DNA of 64,000 nt from an uncultured Pelagibacteraceae bacterium (GTDB taxonomy: Bacteria > Pseudomonadota > Alphaproteobacteria > Pelagibacterales > Pelagibacteraceae), in NCBI GenBank assembly GCA_902601235.1, contig CACKMG010000002.1, positions 49,757 to 113,756 on the forward strand, read 5' to 3'. Both the position numbers and the translations under genes were made by a program. The notes under the pieces were generated by a model. That model had not been told where the DNA came from. It worked only from the letters and a program-made list of their open reading frames with translations, and did no database searches. Of this stretch, positions 10,575 through 21,497 are shown in pieces. The stretch's first letter is position 1. Every line of letters begins with the position of its first letter.

Positions 10575-12857
10575 ATGAAAAAAACAAAAATAGATCATTA
10601 TACTGATAAAGAAGCTTTGGAATTTCATAGCCATAAAAAACCTGGCAAGATTGAGATAAGAGCCTCAAAAAGTATGATTACTAAAAGAGATCTAGCTTTG
10701 GCATATTCGCCTGGTGTTGCAGTTCCTGTCAAAAAAATTAGTGAAGACTCGAACGCTGCATACGACTACACAAGTAAAGGAAACCTTGTAGCTGTAATTA
10801 GTAACGGCTCCGCTATTCTTGGCTTAGGCAACCTTGGTGCACTTGCTTCAAAACCTGTCATGGAAGGAAAAGCTGTGTTATTTAAAAGATTTGCCGATAT
10901 TGACTCTATAGATCTTGAAATTGACTCAAATGATACAAATGAAATTATTACTTCTATAAAAAATTTTGCACCAAGTTTTGGTGGTATTAATTTAGAAGAT
11001 ATTGCAGCACCTGATTGTTTTATAATTGAGGAAAAACTAAAAGAAATTTTAGATATACCTGTATTTCATGACGATCAACACGGAACAGCAATTATTACAA
11101 CAGCAGCTTTAATCAATGCTTTAGATATCAATGGAAAATCAATTGAAAAAGTAAAAATAGTAGTTAACGGCGCAGGTGCATCAGCAATGGCCTGTGCTAA
11201 TTTATTTAAAAAAAGTGGTGTTCCTCAAAAAAATATTAAAATGGTGGATAGAACAGGAGTAATTTTTAGAGGTAGGGATAATTTAAACCAATGGAAATCT
11301 GCTCATGCAATAGAAACTAAAGATAGAACTTTAAATGATGCCATTAAAGATGCAGATGTTTTTTTAGGTTTGTCTGCAAAAGGCGCTTTGACGAAAGAAA
11401 TGGTAAAAAAAATGTCAAAAAATCCGATAATTTTTGCATGTGCTAACCCAGATCCAGAAATTAAACCTGAGGAAATTGAGGAAGTAAGAGATGATGCAAT
11501 TATTGCTACTGGAAGATCAGATTACCCAAATCAAGTAAATAATCTGATTGGTTTTCCATATATTTTTAGAGGAGCTTTGGATGTAAGATCTAAAACAATA
11601 AATGAAGAAATGAAAATTGCTGCAGCGCATGCAATAGCAAAACTCGCGAGAGAGGATGTACCTGATGAGGTAGTGGCTGCAATGGGTGGTGAAAGACCCC
11701 ATTATGGAAAAAACTATATAATTCCATCTACTTTTGACCCAAGATTAATAAGTATAATTCCATCAGCTGTTGCAAAAGCTGCTATAGACACTGGAGTAGC
11801 TAGAAAAAAAATTGAAAATTTTGAAATTTATCAAGATCAACTTAAACAAAGATTAGATCCAACAGTTACAATAATGCAGGGTATAAATACTTACATAAAA
11901 AAGAAACCAAAAAAAATTGTTTTCGCAGACGGAGAGGATGAAAACACTCTTAAGGCTGCGATAGCTTTTAAAAATTCAAAACTTGGTACTCCAATTCTTA
12001 TTGGTAAAGAGGAAAAAATAAAGGAACAAATTAAAAAAATTGGTTACAGTGATAATTTTGACATCGAAATTACCAACTCAAAAGATACTCCAAAAAGAGA
12101 AAAATATGTCAAATATTTATTTGAAAAACTGCAAAGAGAACAAGGTTTATTAGAGTGGGATTGTGATCGTATGGTAAGAAATGATAGAGTTATTTGGGCA
12201 TCATGTATGGTTGCATGCGGTGATGCAGATGGTGCTGTAACAGGCAATACAAGAAGATTTGGGGCTTCATTAGATAAAATTAAACAAGTGGTAGATGCTA
12301 GACAAGGAGAAATAATGTTTGGACTTAACTTAGTCGTTCATAAAGGTAAAACAATTTTTGTTGGCGATACAAGTGTACATGAATATCCTAGTTCTGAACA
12401 AATGGCTGATATGGCAATCTCAGCTGCGCGTGTAGTAAGATTATTTGGTTTTGATCCTAAAGTTGCTTTCGTTTCACACTCAACATTTGGTCAACCCAGT
12501 ACAAGTAGAACGAAACATATAAAAAATGCTGTAGAAATTTTAAAAGATAGAAATGTAAATTTTGAATTTGATGGAGATATGCAGCCAGATGTTGCTTTAA
12601 ATGAAGAATATAAAGAACTTTATCCTTTTTCAAAAATTGTAGGTAATGCAAATATTTTAATTATGCCCGGTCAACACAGTGCAGCTATTTCTTATAAGAT
12701 GATGAAAACTTTTGGAGACGCTAAAGTGATTGGACCTTTACTAATTGGATTAGGATTACCAATAGAAATAGCTCCGTTAAGAAGCTCCACATCTGAAATT
12801 ATAAATTTAGCTTCTATAGCTGCTTATTCTGCTGACGTGATAAATTATAAAAAATAA
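10575..12857 (+). CDS. maeB: NADP-dependent malic enzyme fused to phosphotransacetylase-like domain
   Basis: YSPGVAVPVKKI, FHDDQHGTAIIT, VVNGAGASAMACANL; C-terminal phosphate acetyltransferase-like half. Confidence 0.94.
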   Translation: MKKTKIDHYTDKEALEFHSHKKPGKIEIRASKSMITKRDLALAYSPGVAVPVKKISEDSNAAYDYTSKGNLVAVISNGSAILGLGNLGALASKPVMEGKAVLFKRFADIDSIDLEIDSNDTNEIITSIKNFAPSFGGINLEDIAAPDCFIIEEKLKEILDIPVFHDDQHGTAIITTAALINALDINGKSIEKVKIVVNGAGASAMACANLFKKSGVPQKNIKMVDRTGVIFRGRDNLNQWKSAHAIETKDRTLNDAIKDADVFLGLSAKGALTKEMVKKMSKNPIIFACANPDPEIKPEEIEEVRDDAIIATGRSDYPNQVNNLIGFPYIFRGALDVRSKTINEEMKIAAAHAIAKLAREDVPDEVVAAMGGERPHYGKNYIIPSTFDPRLISIIPSAVAKAAIDTGVARKKIENFEIYQDQLKQRLDPTVTIMQGINTYIKKKPKKIVFADGEDENTLKAAIAFKNSKLGTPILIGKEEKIKEQIKKIGYSDNFDIEITNSKDTPKREKYVKYLFEKLQREQGLLEWDCDRMVRNDRVIWASCMVACGDADGAVTGNTRRFGASLDKIKQVVDARQGEIMFGLNLVVHKGKTIFVGDTSVHEYPSSEQMADMAISAARVVRLFGFDPKVAFVSHSTFGQPSTSRTKHIKNAVEILKDRNVNFEFDGDMQPDVALNEEYKELYPFSKIVGNANILIMPGQHSAAISYKMMKTFGDAKVIGPLLIGLGLPIEIAPLRSSTSEIINLASIAAYSADVINYKK

Positions 12858-12858
12858 A

Positions 12859-13467
12859 TTAATTTTTTTGTATCCTTAAATTTTCTACAAGTAGTATACT
12901 CGCTATAACATCTCTAACATCCAAAATTTCTCTTGCTTCATTTATTACTAATTCTTTTTCATCAGCATTCATTGCAATTCCGTATATGTAAATTTTCTTT
13001 TGATATGTATCTATTTGATAATTTGTTGCTTTAATTGATTTACTCAACACTAATGCTGTTCTTAATTGTGAGGTTATTAAAAGATCTTTAGCAGACTCTT
13101 GTAGATTGAACTTATCTTTAATCTTTATATCATTTCTAACAGATCGCACACCTTCGGTTTCCCAAGCTAATTTTGTTAATTTTAATTTTTCTTCTGGGTC
13201 ATCAACTTTTCCTGTCAAAAATATCCTTCCATCTAAAACTTTTGATTTAACAGATAAAAAATAACTTTTATCTAATAGAATTATTCTAGCAGATAAATTT
13301 TTTTGCATAATCGAGTCATCAATTTGAGTACCGACCGATCTTGGATCAAAAGCCACACTGACACCAGTTCCGAAAAGACCTTTTGATGAAACACCTACAC
13401 AATTGGACAAAGTCAAAATTAGAAATAAAGATAAAAGCAATCTACTTTTCATTTTTTTTTTTAACAC
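12859..13467 (-). CDS. BON-domain lipoprotein (OsmY/DolP-like)
   Basis: Lipobox LTLSNC; two BON-like repeats (LDGRIFLTGKVDDPEEKLKLTKLAWETEGVRSVRNDI). Start may be 13452. Confidence 0.82.
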   Translation of the reverse strand: MLKKKMKSRLLLSLFLILTLSNCVGVSSKGLFGTGVSVAFDPRSVGTQIDDSIMQKNLSARIILLDKSYFLSVKSKVLDGRIFLTGKVDDPEEKLKLTKLAWETEGVRSVRNDIKIKDKFNLQESAKDLLITSQLRTALVLSKSIKATNYQIDTYQKKIYIYGIAMNADEKELVINEAREILDVRDVIASILLVENLRIQKN

Positions 13468-14305
13468 AATAACTATATATCTCTTTTTTTGAAATTTTAC
13501 TGTTTCTCTGAACTATATTTATAATATCTTTAATACTAATTTTATTTATCATTTGATTTATTATCTTTTTATCTGATTCATCTAAAGTTTGTGAAGTATT
13601 TTTATCTATTATTTTTTGAGAAATTACTATTGTAAATTCACCTTTCAATTCAAATTGAAGAGTTTCAATCTTTTCGACATCTGTTCTTATAAATTCTTCA
13701 AAGTGCTTGGTCATTTCTCTACAAATCAAAATTTTTCTTCCAGTAAAATTTTTTTTTATTATTGGTAGTATTTTCATAATCTTATTTGGAGAAACAAAAA
13801 AAACTATTGAGGAGTTTAAGTTTGATAATTGAATAAAATCTTCATCAATTTTATTTTTTTTATTTGGAATAAAACCGTAGAAAAAAAATTTTTCCGAAAA
13901 TCCACTAATAGATACAGCTAATGTAACTGACGAAGCACCAGGTAAAGGAATTACCTCTATATTATTCTCAATACACTCATTGATTATTACTGATCCAGGA
14001 TCAGAAATTCCTGGTGTGCCAGCATCTGAAACTAGTGAGATGATTAACCCATTTTTTAGCAATTCAATTACTTTTGATAGATTCTTTTTTTCATTAAATT
14101 TATGGTTAGATATTAATTTTGATTTAATTTGATATTTATTCAATAAAATTTTAGACACTCTGGTGTCTTCACATAAGATATAATCAGATTTTTTAAGAAT
14201 ATCTATCGCTCTTAAAGTAATGTCACCTAAATTTCCTACAGGAGTAGGTACTAAATAAAGACCTTTTTTGACTTCTTTATTTTTTGAATTACTATTTTTG
14301 ACCAT
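13442..14305 (-). CDS. rsmI: 16S rRNA (cytidine(1402)-2'-O)-methyltransferase
   Basis: LYLVPTPVGNLGDITLRAIDILK, CEDTRVSKILL, SDAGTPGISDPG, PLPGASSVTLA. Confidence 0.95.
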   Translation of the reverse strand: MVKNSNSKNKEVKKGLYLVPTPVGNLGDITLRAIDILKKSDYILCEDTRVSKILLNKYQIKSKLISNHKFNEKKNLSKVIELLKNGLIISLVSDAGTPGISDPGSVIINECIENNIEVIPLPGASSVTLAVSISGFSEKFFFYGFIPNKKNKIDEDFIQLSNLNSSIVFFVSPNKIMKILPIIKKNFTGRKILICREMTKHFEEFIRTDVEKIETLQFELKGEFTIVISQKIIDKNTSQTLDESDKKIINQMINKISIKDIINIVQRNSKISKKEIYSYCVKKKNEK

Positions 14306-14337
14306 AATTTAATGTAGATTAATATACTATCATCAAA

Positions 14338-15492
14338 ATGAATAAACTTTTAAAATTTATTAAAATTATATTTTTTATATTAGTTAATTTATATCCTTTT
14401 AATATTCTAGCTGATGAAAAATTAAAGATAGGTCTATTAGTTCCAATTACAGGTGACAATAAAGAATTAGGTAAACAAATTATTAAGTCCGTTAGAATAG
14501 CGCTTGAAGATATTAATACAGAAAAATTAGAAATACATTTAAAAGATACAAATTCAAATCCTGATAAAACTATTAAATCTGCATTTGAATTAAAAGAAAT
14601 TGGAGTTAAAATCGTAATCGGTCCAATCTTTTATGAAAGTTTAGCTTATCTCGATAAGATTGAGGATATTATTTTTTTATCTTTAACCAACATGACCTTG
14701 GACATTCCTAAAAATGTTATCAGCAGTGGCATCAATGCTACTTCACAATTAAACACAATTAGAAAATTTATTGAATTAAATGAAATAAATAAAACTATCT
14801 TTTTAACTCCAAGGCTAAATTACGAATTTGAAATTAGAAAAGCTATTAAAAATTCAAAAATAAAAATAAGCAAACATCATATTTACGATACTGAGCCAAC
14901 AAAATTAACAGCTCAAATAGAAAAAATTACTAATTATAAAAGAAGAAAACAAAATCTTGGTGATGAAATAAGAAGAGTAGAAAAATCAAATTTACCTGAC
15001 AAGGACAAACAGTTAGAGAGACTAAAAAAACGGTACACTATAGGTAAGGTAAATTTTGACTCTATAATTATTTCTGATTTTGATGAAAGTTTAAAAAGTG
15101 TTATTACCTCACTTTTATATACAGATGTTTCTCCTAAAAAGAAGTACTTTATCACTTTAAATCAATGGTTTGATAAAAGTCTTACCAATGAAAAATCGAT
15201 ACAACCAATTTATTTTCCCTCAATAAATCAAAAAAACTTAGAGGTATTTCAAGATAAATTTTATAAACAATTTAATGAAATACCAAATCATTTAGCACTA
15301 TTAAGTTATGATTTAGTCGGACTAATTCATTATTTATCATTAAATAATGATTTCTCTAATATAAATTCATTATTTAAAACTAAAAATTCTTTTAAAGGAA
15401 AAATTGGAATTTTTGATATTCAAAATAACAATATATTTCACAGATTAAATTTTTATCAAGTTGATGATGGAAAATTTAAAGAAATTTTTTGA
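14338..15492 (+). CDS. Periplasmic binding protein type I / LpoA-like penicillin-binding protein activator
   Basis: Signal peptide; KIGLLVPITGDNKELGKQI ... VKIVIGPIFYESL; sits beside rsmI as LpoA-like genes often do. Confidence 0.75.
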   Translation: MNKLLKFIKIIFFILVNLYPFNILADEKLKIGLLVPITGDNKELGKQIIKSVRIALEDINTEKLEIHLKDTNSNPDKTIKSAFELKEIGVKIVIGPIFYESLAYLDKIEDIIFLSLTNMTLDIPKNVISSGINATSQLNTIRKFIELNEINKTIFLTPRLNYEFEIRKAIKNSKIKISKHHIYDTEPTKLTAQIEKITNYKRRKQNLGDEIRRVEKSNLPDKDKQLERLKKRYTIGKVNFDSIIISDFDESLKSVITSLLYTDVSPKKKYFITLNQWFDKSLTNEKSIQPIYFPSINQKNLEVFQDKFYKQFNEIPNHLALLSYDLVGLIHYLSLNNDFSNINSLFKTKNSFKGKIGIFDIQNNNIFHRLNFYQVDDGKFKEIF

Positions 15493-16078
15493 TTTTTTTA
15501 AAAGCCTTGAACCTATGATCTATTTGAAACTTTTGTAAAAATTTCATTTCCCCAAAAGTTTTTTTTCTATTTTTTGGTATAAATATTGGATCATATCCAA
15601 AGCCATTCCTACCTTTTGGTTGATTTGAAATTTTTCCTTCGACTATTCCTTGAACACAAGCAATTTTTTTATCAAAATAACACAATGTTAATGCACAAAT
15701 AAATCTCGCTTTAATTTTTTTATTTTTCCAATTTTTATCTTTTTTTTTTATTTCTCGATAAACTTTTTTAATAGCTTTGTTGAAATCTGAATTTTTACCT
15801 CCCCACCTGGCAGAATAAATTCCTGGTTTTTTATTCAAAATATCTATTTCTAGGCCTGAGTCATCAGCAAGACAAATAAGATTGCTTTTTTTTGAAAAAT
15901 ATTTTGATTTAATTAAAGAATTCTCTTTAAAACTTTTTCCATTTTCCCTAGGACTTTTAAGATTAAAGCTTGACGTTGAGTAAGTTTTAATTCTCTTTGG
16001 CAAAAGACGCCTAATTTCTCTTAATTTTCCCTTGTTATTAGTACCTATTAGTAATTTAGTTATTTTTTTATAAAGCAT
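15476..16078 (-). CDS. rdgB: XTP/dITP pyrophosphatase (RdgB/HAM1)
   Basis: LIGTNNKGKLREI, LADDSGLEID, PGIYSARW, GFGYDPIF. Confidence 0.93.
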   Translation of the reverse strand: MLYKKITKLLIGTNNKGKLREIRRLLPKRIKTYSTSSFNLKSPRENGKSFKENSLIKSKYFSKKSNLICLADDSGLEIDILNKKPGIYSARWGGKNSDFNKAIKKVYREIKKKDKNWKNKKIKARFICALTLCYFDKKIACVQGIVEGKISNQPKGRNGFGYDPIFIPKNRKKTFGEMKFLQKFQIDHRFKAFKKIKKFL

Positions 16079-16114
16079 CTAGAAATTTACAAATTTCTTA
16101 CCATATAAGATCAA

Positions 16115-16753
16115 ATGGAAAAAGAAGAAAGCAATTTAAAAGATATTAAACAGGATGATTCTGAGAAAAATGAAGTCTCAGATATCCAAGATTCCACAAA
16201 AGATAATCTCAATGAAAACACCGATAAAATAGAACTTTCGCCAGAAGAAAAAATTTTAGAACTAGAAGATAAGCTTGCAAGAACTTTTGCTGAGATGGAA
16301 AATCAAAGGAGAAGGTTTGAGAAAGAAAAAGAAGATGCATTTGAATATGGAGGATATTCATTTGCAAAAGAAGCTTTAAATTTGATCGATAATCTAGAAA
16401 GGTCTAAAGTAGTATTGCAAAATGATGAAAATTTAAAAGATACTGATGCGCTAAAAAAAATGTTAGATCATTTTGATATAATAAATAAAGATTTAATATC
16501 AATATTTAGTAAAAATAATATTAAGCCGATCGATAGTCTAAATAAAAAACTAGATCCAAATTTTCATCAAGCGATGATGGAGATTGAAGACGACAGTAAA
16601 GAACCTGGTACAATTATTACGGAAATTCAAAAAGGTTTTGTAATAAAAGATCGTTTGTTAAGACCATCATTAGTCGCGGTAGCAAAAAAATCTAACAAAA
16701 AAGATGAAAAAACTGAGAAAAACAAAGAAAAAAATAAATTAAATAATGATTGA
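16115..16753 (+). CDS. grpE: Nucleotide exchange factor GrpE
   Basis: AEMENQRRRFEKEKEDAFEYG; LDPNFHQAM; upstream of dnaK. Confidence 0.94.
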   Translation: MEKEESNLKDIKQDDSEKNEVSDIQDSTKDNLNENTDKIELSPEEKILELEDKLARTFAEMENQRRRFEKEKEDAFEYGGYSFAKEALNLIDNLERSKVVLQNDENLKDTDALKKMLDHFDIINKDLISIFSKNNIKPIDSLNKKLDPNFHQAMMEIEDDSKEPGTIITEIQKGFVIKDRLLRPSLVAVAKKSNKKDEKTEKNKEKNKLNND

Positions 16754-16758
16754 TTCAA

Positions 16759-16789
16759 CTTGTAGATTAAAAATTAACACATATATGAC
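16759..16789 (+). promoter_or_regulatory. Candidate sigma-32 (RpoH)-type promoter upstream of dnaK
   Basis: CTTG (16759-16762), 17-nt spacer, CATATATG (16780-16787), close to CTTG-N17/18-CYTATNT; lies in the short grpE-dnaK gap. Confidence 0.5.
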
Positions 16790-16807
16790 GGTTAAGAGAC
16801 TTTAATT

Positions 16808-18733
16808 ATGAGTAAAATTATAGGGATAGATTTAGGGACTACCAATTCTTGTGTTGCAATTATGGAGGGTAGCCAGGCTAAAGTTATAGAAAACGCTGAA
16901 GGCGCTAGAACAACTCCATCTGTAGTTGCTTTCACAGATGATAGTGAAAAACTAATTGGCCAACCAGCTAAAAGACAAGCTGTTACAAATCCAGAAAATA
17001 CCATCTTTGCCGTTAAGAGATTAATTGGAAGAAATTTTGATGACCCAACTGTTAAAAAAGATGTAGAGGCTGCTCCTTTTAAAATTGTAAATTCTGAAAA
17101 AGGTGATGCATGGATTGAAGCAAAAGGTGAAAAATATTCGCCATCTCAAATATCTGCATTCATTTTGCAAAAAATGAAAGAAACGGCAGAAAAATATTTG
17201 GGTCAAGCTGTAACAAAAGCAGTGATTACAGTGCCAGCATATTTTAATGATGCACAAAGACAAGCTACTAAAGACGCTGGTAAAATAGCTGGCCTAGAAG
17301 TACTTCGAATAATTAACGAACCAACTGCTGCATCATTGGCCTATGGTTTAGATAAAAAACAAAATAAAAAAATTGCTGTTTATGATTTAGGTGGTGGAAC
17401 ATTTGATGTTTCTATTCTTGAATTAGGAGATGGAGTTTTTGAGGTAAAATCAACAAATGGAGATACCTTTTTGGGTGGAGAAGATTTTGATAATGCTGTT
17501 GTTGATTACTTAATTTCTGAATTTAAAAAAGATAATGGAATTGATCTTAAATCAGACAAACTTGCTTTACAAAGATTAAAGGAAGCAGCTGAAAAAGCAA
17601 AAATAGAATTATCGTCTGCAGAACAAACAGATATTAATTTACCTTTTATCACAGCAGATAAAACTGGTCCAAAACACATAAATTTAAAGATGACTAGAGC
17701 TAAGCTTGAAGCTTTAGTTGAAGACTTAATTGCTAAAACAGTTCCACCTTGCAAAACTGCTTTAAAAGATGCAGGAATAACTGCAGGTGAAATTGATGAG
17801 GTAGTCATGGTTGGTGGTATGACTAGAATGCCAAAAGTAATCGAAGAAGTAAAAAACTTTTTTGGTAAAGATCCAAACAAAAGCGTAAATCCAGATGAAG
17901 TAGTTGCAATGGGAGCAGCTATTCAAGCTGGTGTTCTTCAGGGCGATGTAAAAGATGTTTTACTATTAGATGTTACACCTCTTTCATTAGGAATAGAAAC
18001 TTTAGGAGGTGTATCTACAAAACTTATAGAAAAAAATACAACTATTCCAACTAAAAAGAGCCAAGTATTTTCAACTGCTGAAGATAATCAACCCGCAGTA
18101 TCGATCAGGGTTCTTCAAGGAGAAAGAGAAATGGCTACTGATAACAAGCTTCTAGGAAATTTTGAGTTAGTCGGAATAGCCCCAGCTCCAAGAGGAGTGC
18201 CTCAAATTGAAGTTACATTTGATATAGATGCCAATGGTATTGTTAATGTTTCTGCCAAAGATAAAGGAACTGGAAAAGAGCAAAAAATACAAATTCAAGC
18301 ATCAGGTGGTTTAAGTGATGACGAGATTGAAAAAATGGTTAAAGATGCTGAGGCAAACAAAGATGCTGACAAAAAGAAAAGAGAAGCAGTAGATGTAAGA
18401 AATCAAGCGGACACTTTAATCCACTCAACTGAAAAAAATTTAAAAGAACATGGTTCTAAAATCTCGGATGCGGAAAAGAAAGCAATAGAGGACACTTCAT
18501 CTGCGCTTAAAGATGCTCTAAAAAATGAAAATATAGAGGATATTAAGAAAAAAACAGAAGCTTTAGTCCAGGCCTCAATGAAGCTGGGTGAAGCTATTTA
18601 TAAATCACAACAAAATACAAAACCAGACTCTAACAAAGATGATGGTAATGATGATAAAGGAAAAAAAGACGATAATGTTGTTGATGCGGATTTTGAAGAA
18701 GTAAAAGACGAGAATAAAGAAAAAAGCGCTTAA
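16808..18733 (+). CDS. dnaK: Molecular chaperone DnaK (Hsp70)
   Basis: [32 protein letters not shown], full-length 641 aa. Confidence 0.99.
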   Translation: MSKIIGIDLGTTNSCVAIMEGSQAKVIENAEGARTTPSVVAFTDDSEKLIGQPAKRQAVTNPENTIFAVKRLIGRNFDDPTVKKDVEAAPFKIVNSEKGDAWIEAKGEKYSPSQISAFILQKMKETAEKYLGQAVTKAVITVPAYFNDAQRQATKDAGKIAGLEVLRIINEPTAASLAYGLDKKQNKKIAVYDLGGGTFDVSILELGDGVFEVKSTNGDTFLGGEDFDNAVVDYLISEFKKDNGIDLKSDKLALQRLKEAAEKAKIELSSAEQTDINLPFITADKTGPKHINLKMTRAKLEALVEDLIAKTVPPCKTALKDAGITAGEIDEVVMVGGMTRMPKVIEEVKNFFGKDPNKSVNPDEVVAMGAAIQAGVLQGDVKDVLLLDVTPLSLGIETLGGVSTKLIEKNTTIPTKKSQVFSTAEDNQPAVSIRVLQGEREMATDNKLLGNFELVGIAPAPRGVPQIEVTFDIDANGIVNVSAKDKGTGKEQKIQIQASGGLSDDEIEKMVKDAEANKDADKKKREAVDVRNQADTLIHSTEKNLKEHGSKISDAEKKAIEDTSSALKDALKNENIEDIKKKTEALVQASMKLGEAIYKSQQNTKPDSNKDDGNDDKGKKDDNVVDADFEEVKDENKEKSA

Positions 18734-18760
18734 CTGACATCTATTTGTCCTGGTTAATAC

Positions 18761-19897
18761 ATGGCTAAACGTGATTATTATGATGTCCTTGGTGTTGGTA
18801 AAAATGCATCTTCTGATGAACTTAAATCTGCATACAGAAAACTAGCTGTAAAATATCATCCAGACAAAAACCCAGGTGATAAAGTAGCTGAAGATAAATT
18901 TAAAGAGGCTAGTGAAGCTTACGGTGTATTGTCAGATAAATCTAAAAAAGAAAATTACGATAACTTTGGCCATGCAGCATTTGAAAATGGTGGGAGCGGT
19001 CGTGGAGGCTTTGGAGGATTTGGAGGATTTAGTGGCGCAGATTTTTCAGATATATTTGAGGATTTCTTTGGTGACTTTGGTGGAGGAGGTAGAAGAAGCT
19101 CAAGAAAAAGTTCAAACAATAGAGGGTCCGATTTAAGATATGATTTATCAATTTCTTTAGAGGAAGCTTATTCAGGTAAAAAACAAAATATTCAATTCTC
19201 AACCACCGAAAGATGTAATACTTGTAAAGGTAATGGATCAAAACCAGGTTATAATCCTGATAGATGTACTTACTGTGGTGGAAATGGAAGAGTTAGAACC
19301 AATCAAGGTTTTTTTACAGTTCAACAAACTTGTCCTCAATGTGCTGGTAGTGGAGAAGAAATAACAAATCCGTGTGGTGATTGTAACGGTCAAGGAAACA
19401 AACAAACTTCAAAAAAAATATCTGTAACAATTCCAAAAGGAGTAGATGATGGGACTAGAATAAGACTTGCAGGTAAAGGTGAAGCTGGAACTAGAGGTGG
19501 AACTAGTGGTGATTTATATTTATTTATTAATGTCGAGTCACATCAACTTTTTAAGAGATCAGATGTGAACTTATTTTTTGAATGTCCTATTTCAATAACT
19601 GATGCGGCTTTGGGAACAACTTTAGAAATACCAACCATTGATGGGGGGAAAGCAAAAATAAAAATACCTGATGGAACTCAAAACGGTAAGCAATTTAGAC
19701 TTAAAGGTAAAGGAATGCCTTTTATGCGTAGGGGAGATTTTGGAGATTTATATGTACAAATAAAAACTGAGGTTCCTGTGTCTCTTAATAAAGAGCAGAA
19801 AGATTTATTAGAAAAATTTAGAAAAATAGACAATGAAAGATCCAATCCAAGTATAAAAAAATTTTTTCAAAAAGCAAAAAATTTTTGGAAAAATTAA
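18761..19897 (+). CDS. dnaJ: Chaperone DnaJ
   Basis: J-domain YHPDKNPGD; Gly/Phe region; four CxxCxGxG-type zinc motifs. Confidence 0.98.
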   Translation: MAKRDYYDVLGVGKNASSDELKSAYRKLAVKYHPDKNPGDKVAEDKFKEASEAYGVLSDKSKKENYDNFGHAAFENGGSGRGGFGGFGGFSGADFSDIFEDFFGDFGGGGRRSSRKSSNNRGSDLRYDLSISLEEAYSGKKQNIQFSTTERCNTCKGNGSKPGYNPDRCTYCGGNGRVRTNQGFFTVQQTCPQCAGSGEEITNPCGDCNGQGNKQTSKKISVTIPKGVDDGTRIRLAGKGEAGTRGGTSGDLYLFINVESHQLFKRSDVNLFFECPISITDAALGTTLEIPTIDGGKAKIKIPDGTQNGKQFRLKGKGMPFMRRGDFGDLYVQIKTEVPVSLNKEQKDLLEKFRKIDNERSNPSIKKFFQKAKNFWKN

Positions 19898-19900
19898 TAA

Positions 19901-20068
19901 ATGGATTTAGAAGAAATTATTCCAGCTTTAGCTTTAATAGCTATTTTAATCTTAGTCTTTCCAGAATTCATAAGTACTAATATTAAAAAAAAAACATTTC
20001 TTAAAAATTTAAGTATTTGGGGTATTATTGTTTTGTTTCTTGTGATACTTTTATATCTTGTCTTTTAA
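19901..20068 (+). CDS. Small two-TM membrane protein (55 aa), not in ORF track
   Basis: ATG-initiated ORF MDLEEIIPALALIAILILVFPEFISTNIKKKTFLKNLSIWGIIVLFLVILLYLVF*; starts 3 bp after the dnaJ stop and its TAA overlaps the dapB ATG by 1 bp. Confidence 0.65.
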   Translation: MDLEEIIPALALIAILILVFPEFISTNIKKKTFLKNLSIWGIIVLFLVILLYLVF

Positions 20069-20847
20069 TGAAAAAAATTAATTTAGGTATTACTGGTTGT
20101 TTGGGCCGGATGGGACAGCAGATAATCAAATCTGCAAAGAAAGATAAAAATTTTAAATTAATTGCCCTTACTGAAGGAAAAAGAATAAAAAAAAAAATAA
20201 ACGGTATTGACATTTTACAAAATTCCAACGAGGCTTTAAAAAAAACTAGTGTTATTATAGATTTTACAATTCCAAAATGTACATTTGAAATCTTAAAAAT
20301 TGCATCAAAATTAAAAAAACGAGTTGTGATTGGCACAACAGGTTTTTCTGAAAAAGAGGAGAATCTAATCAAAAAATACTCTAAAAAAATTCCAATTTTA
20401 AAAGCAGGTAATATGAGCTTAGGTATAAATTTATTAATGTACCTTACCGAGATAACTTCAAACACTTTAGGAAATAATTTTTTAAGCAAGATATTTGAAA
20501 TTCATCATAAACATAAAAAAGATTACCCTTCTGGTACTGCGTTGATGTTGGGAAGAGGTATTGCTACTGGTAAAAGTAAAGATTTTTATAAATTAATTGG
20601 AAAAAAATACTTTAATAAAAAAAACTTTCCCTATGGGAAAAAAATAAATTTTAATTCTATTAGAAAAGGTGAAATTATTGGTGAACATGAAGTTAAATTT
20701 TCTAGTGGAAAAGAAATAATAACACTTAATCATGAAGCTTTTGATAGAGCCTTATATTCTGAAGGAGCTCTATCTGCTGCCAAATGGTTAATGACAAAAA
20801 AACCTGGTCTATATTCAATGAGAGATCTCATGAATTTTAAAAAATGA
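20068..20847 (+). CDS. dapB: 4-hydroxy-tetrahydrodipicolinate reductase; start adjusted from 20017 to MKKINLGITG
   Basis: NLGITGCLGRMGQQI, VIGTTGFSEKE, EIHHKHKKDYPSGTAL. Confidence 0.95.
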   Translation: MKKINLGITGCLGRMGQQIIKSAKKDKNFKLIALTEGKRIKKKINGIDILQNSNEALKKTSVIIDFTIPKCTFEILKIASKLKKRVVIGTTGFSEKEENLIKKYSKKIPILKAGNMSLGINLLMYLTEITSNTLGNNFLSKIFEIHHKHKKDYPSGTALMLGRGIATGKSKDFYKLIGKKYFNKKNFPYGKKINFNSIRKGEIIGEHEVKFSSGKEIITLNHEAFDRALYSEGALSAAKWLMTKKPGLYSMRDLMNFKK

Positions 20848-21497
20848 ATGAGAAAAATAGGGCTAAAATAGTATTAGAAAATTTAAATAAGATATATCCT
20901 GAAATAAAAGTTCCTTTAAAGAGTAGAAATGTATTTACACTTTTAATATCTGTACTTCTCTCAGCTCAATGCACTGATGTTAATGTAAACAATGTTACAA
21001 AAAATATATACCCAAAATATTACAAACCTGATCATTTTTTAAAATTAGGAAGAAAAAGAATTGAGATATTAATTAAAAAAATTGGTATTTTTAGAATAAA
21101 AGCAAAAAGTATTTATAATCTTTCAAAAATTTTAATGGAAAATTATAACGGTAAGGTCCCAAAAACCTTTGTAGAACTAGAAAAATTACCAGGTGTTGGT
21201 CATAAAACTGCTAGTGTTGTAATGTCCCAAGGATTTGGATATCCAGCGTTTCCTGTAGATACACATATTCATAGACTAGCTCAGAGATGGGGTCTCACTA
21301 ATGGAAAAAATGTTATACAAACTGAAAAAGATCTTAAAAGACTTTTTCCTAAAAAATATTGGAATAAGCTTCATCTTCAAATTATTTACTATGGAAGAGA
21401 ATATTGTAAAGCAAGAGATTGTTATGGAATAACTTGTAAAATTTGTACTTCTTGTTATCCTAAAAGAAAAAAACCCATAAAGACCAAAAAAGCTTAA
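20844..21497 (+). CDS. nth: Endonuclease III
   Basis: LEKLPGVGHKTASVV HhH, PVDTHIHRLAQRWGL, C-terminal Fe-S cysteines. Confidence 0.95.
   Translation: MNEKNRAKIVLENLNKIYPEIKVPLKSRNVFTLLISVLLSAQCTDVNVNNVTKNIYPKYYKPDHFLKLGRKRIEILIKKIGIFRIKAKSIYNLSKILMENYNGKVPKTFVELEKLPGVGHKTASVVMSQGFGYPAFPVDTHIHRLAQRWGLTNGKNVIQTEKDLKRLFPKKYWNKLHLQIIYYGREYCKARDCYGITCKICTSCYPKRKKPIKTKKA

Noticed and set aside
10575-12857. Malic enzyme-phosphotransacetylase fusion as a novel fusion
   Set aside because: This MaeB architecture is well known in proteobacteria.
17506-17880. 124-aa minus-strand ORF in dnaK
   Set aside because: Antisense to a highly conserved gene; long antisense frames in dnaK are a known artefact.
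18912-19136. 74-aa plus-strand ORF in dnaJ
   Set aside because: Out-of-frame reading of the dnaJ Gly-rich segment.
20017-20067. Upstream start of the dapB ORF (MGYYCFVSCDTF...)
   Set aside because: Overlaps the small membrane ORF out of frame; dapB homology begins at MKKINLGITG (20068).
20025-20489. 154-aa minus-strand ORF
   Set aside because: Antisense to dapB and the small membrane ORF; no recognisable motif; shadow ORF.
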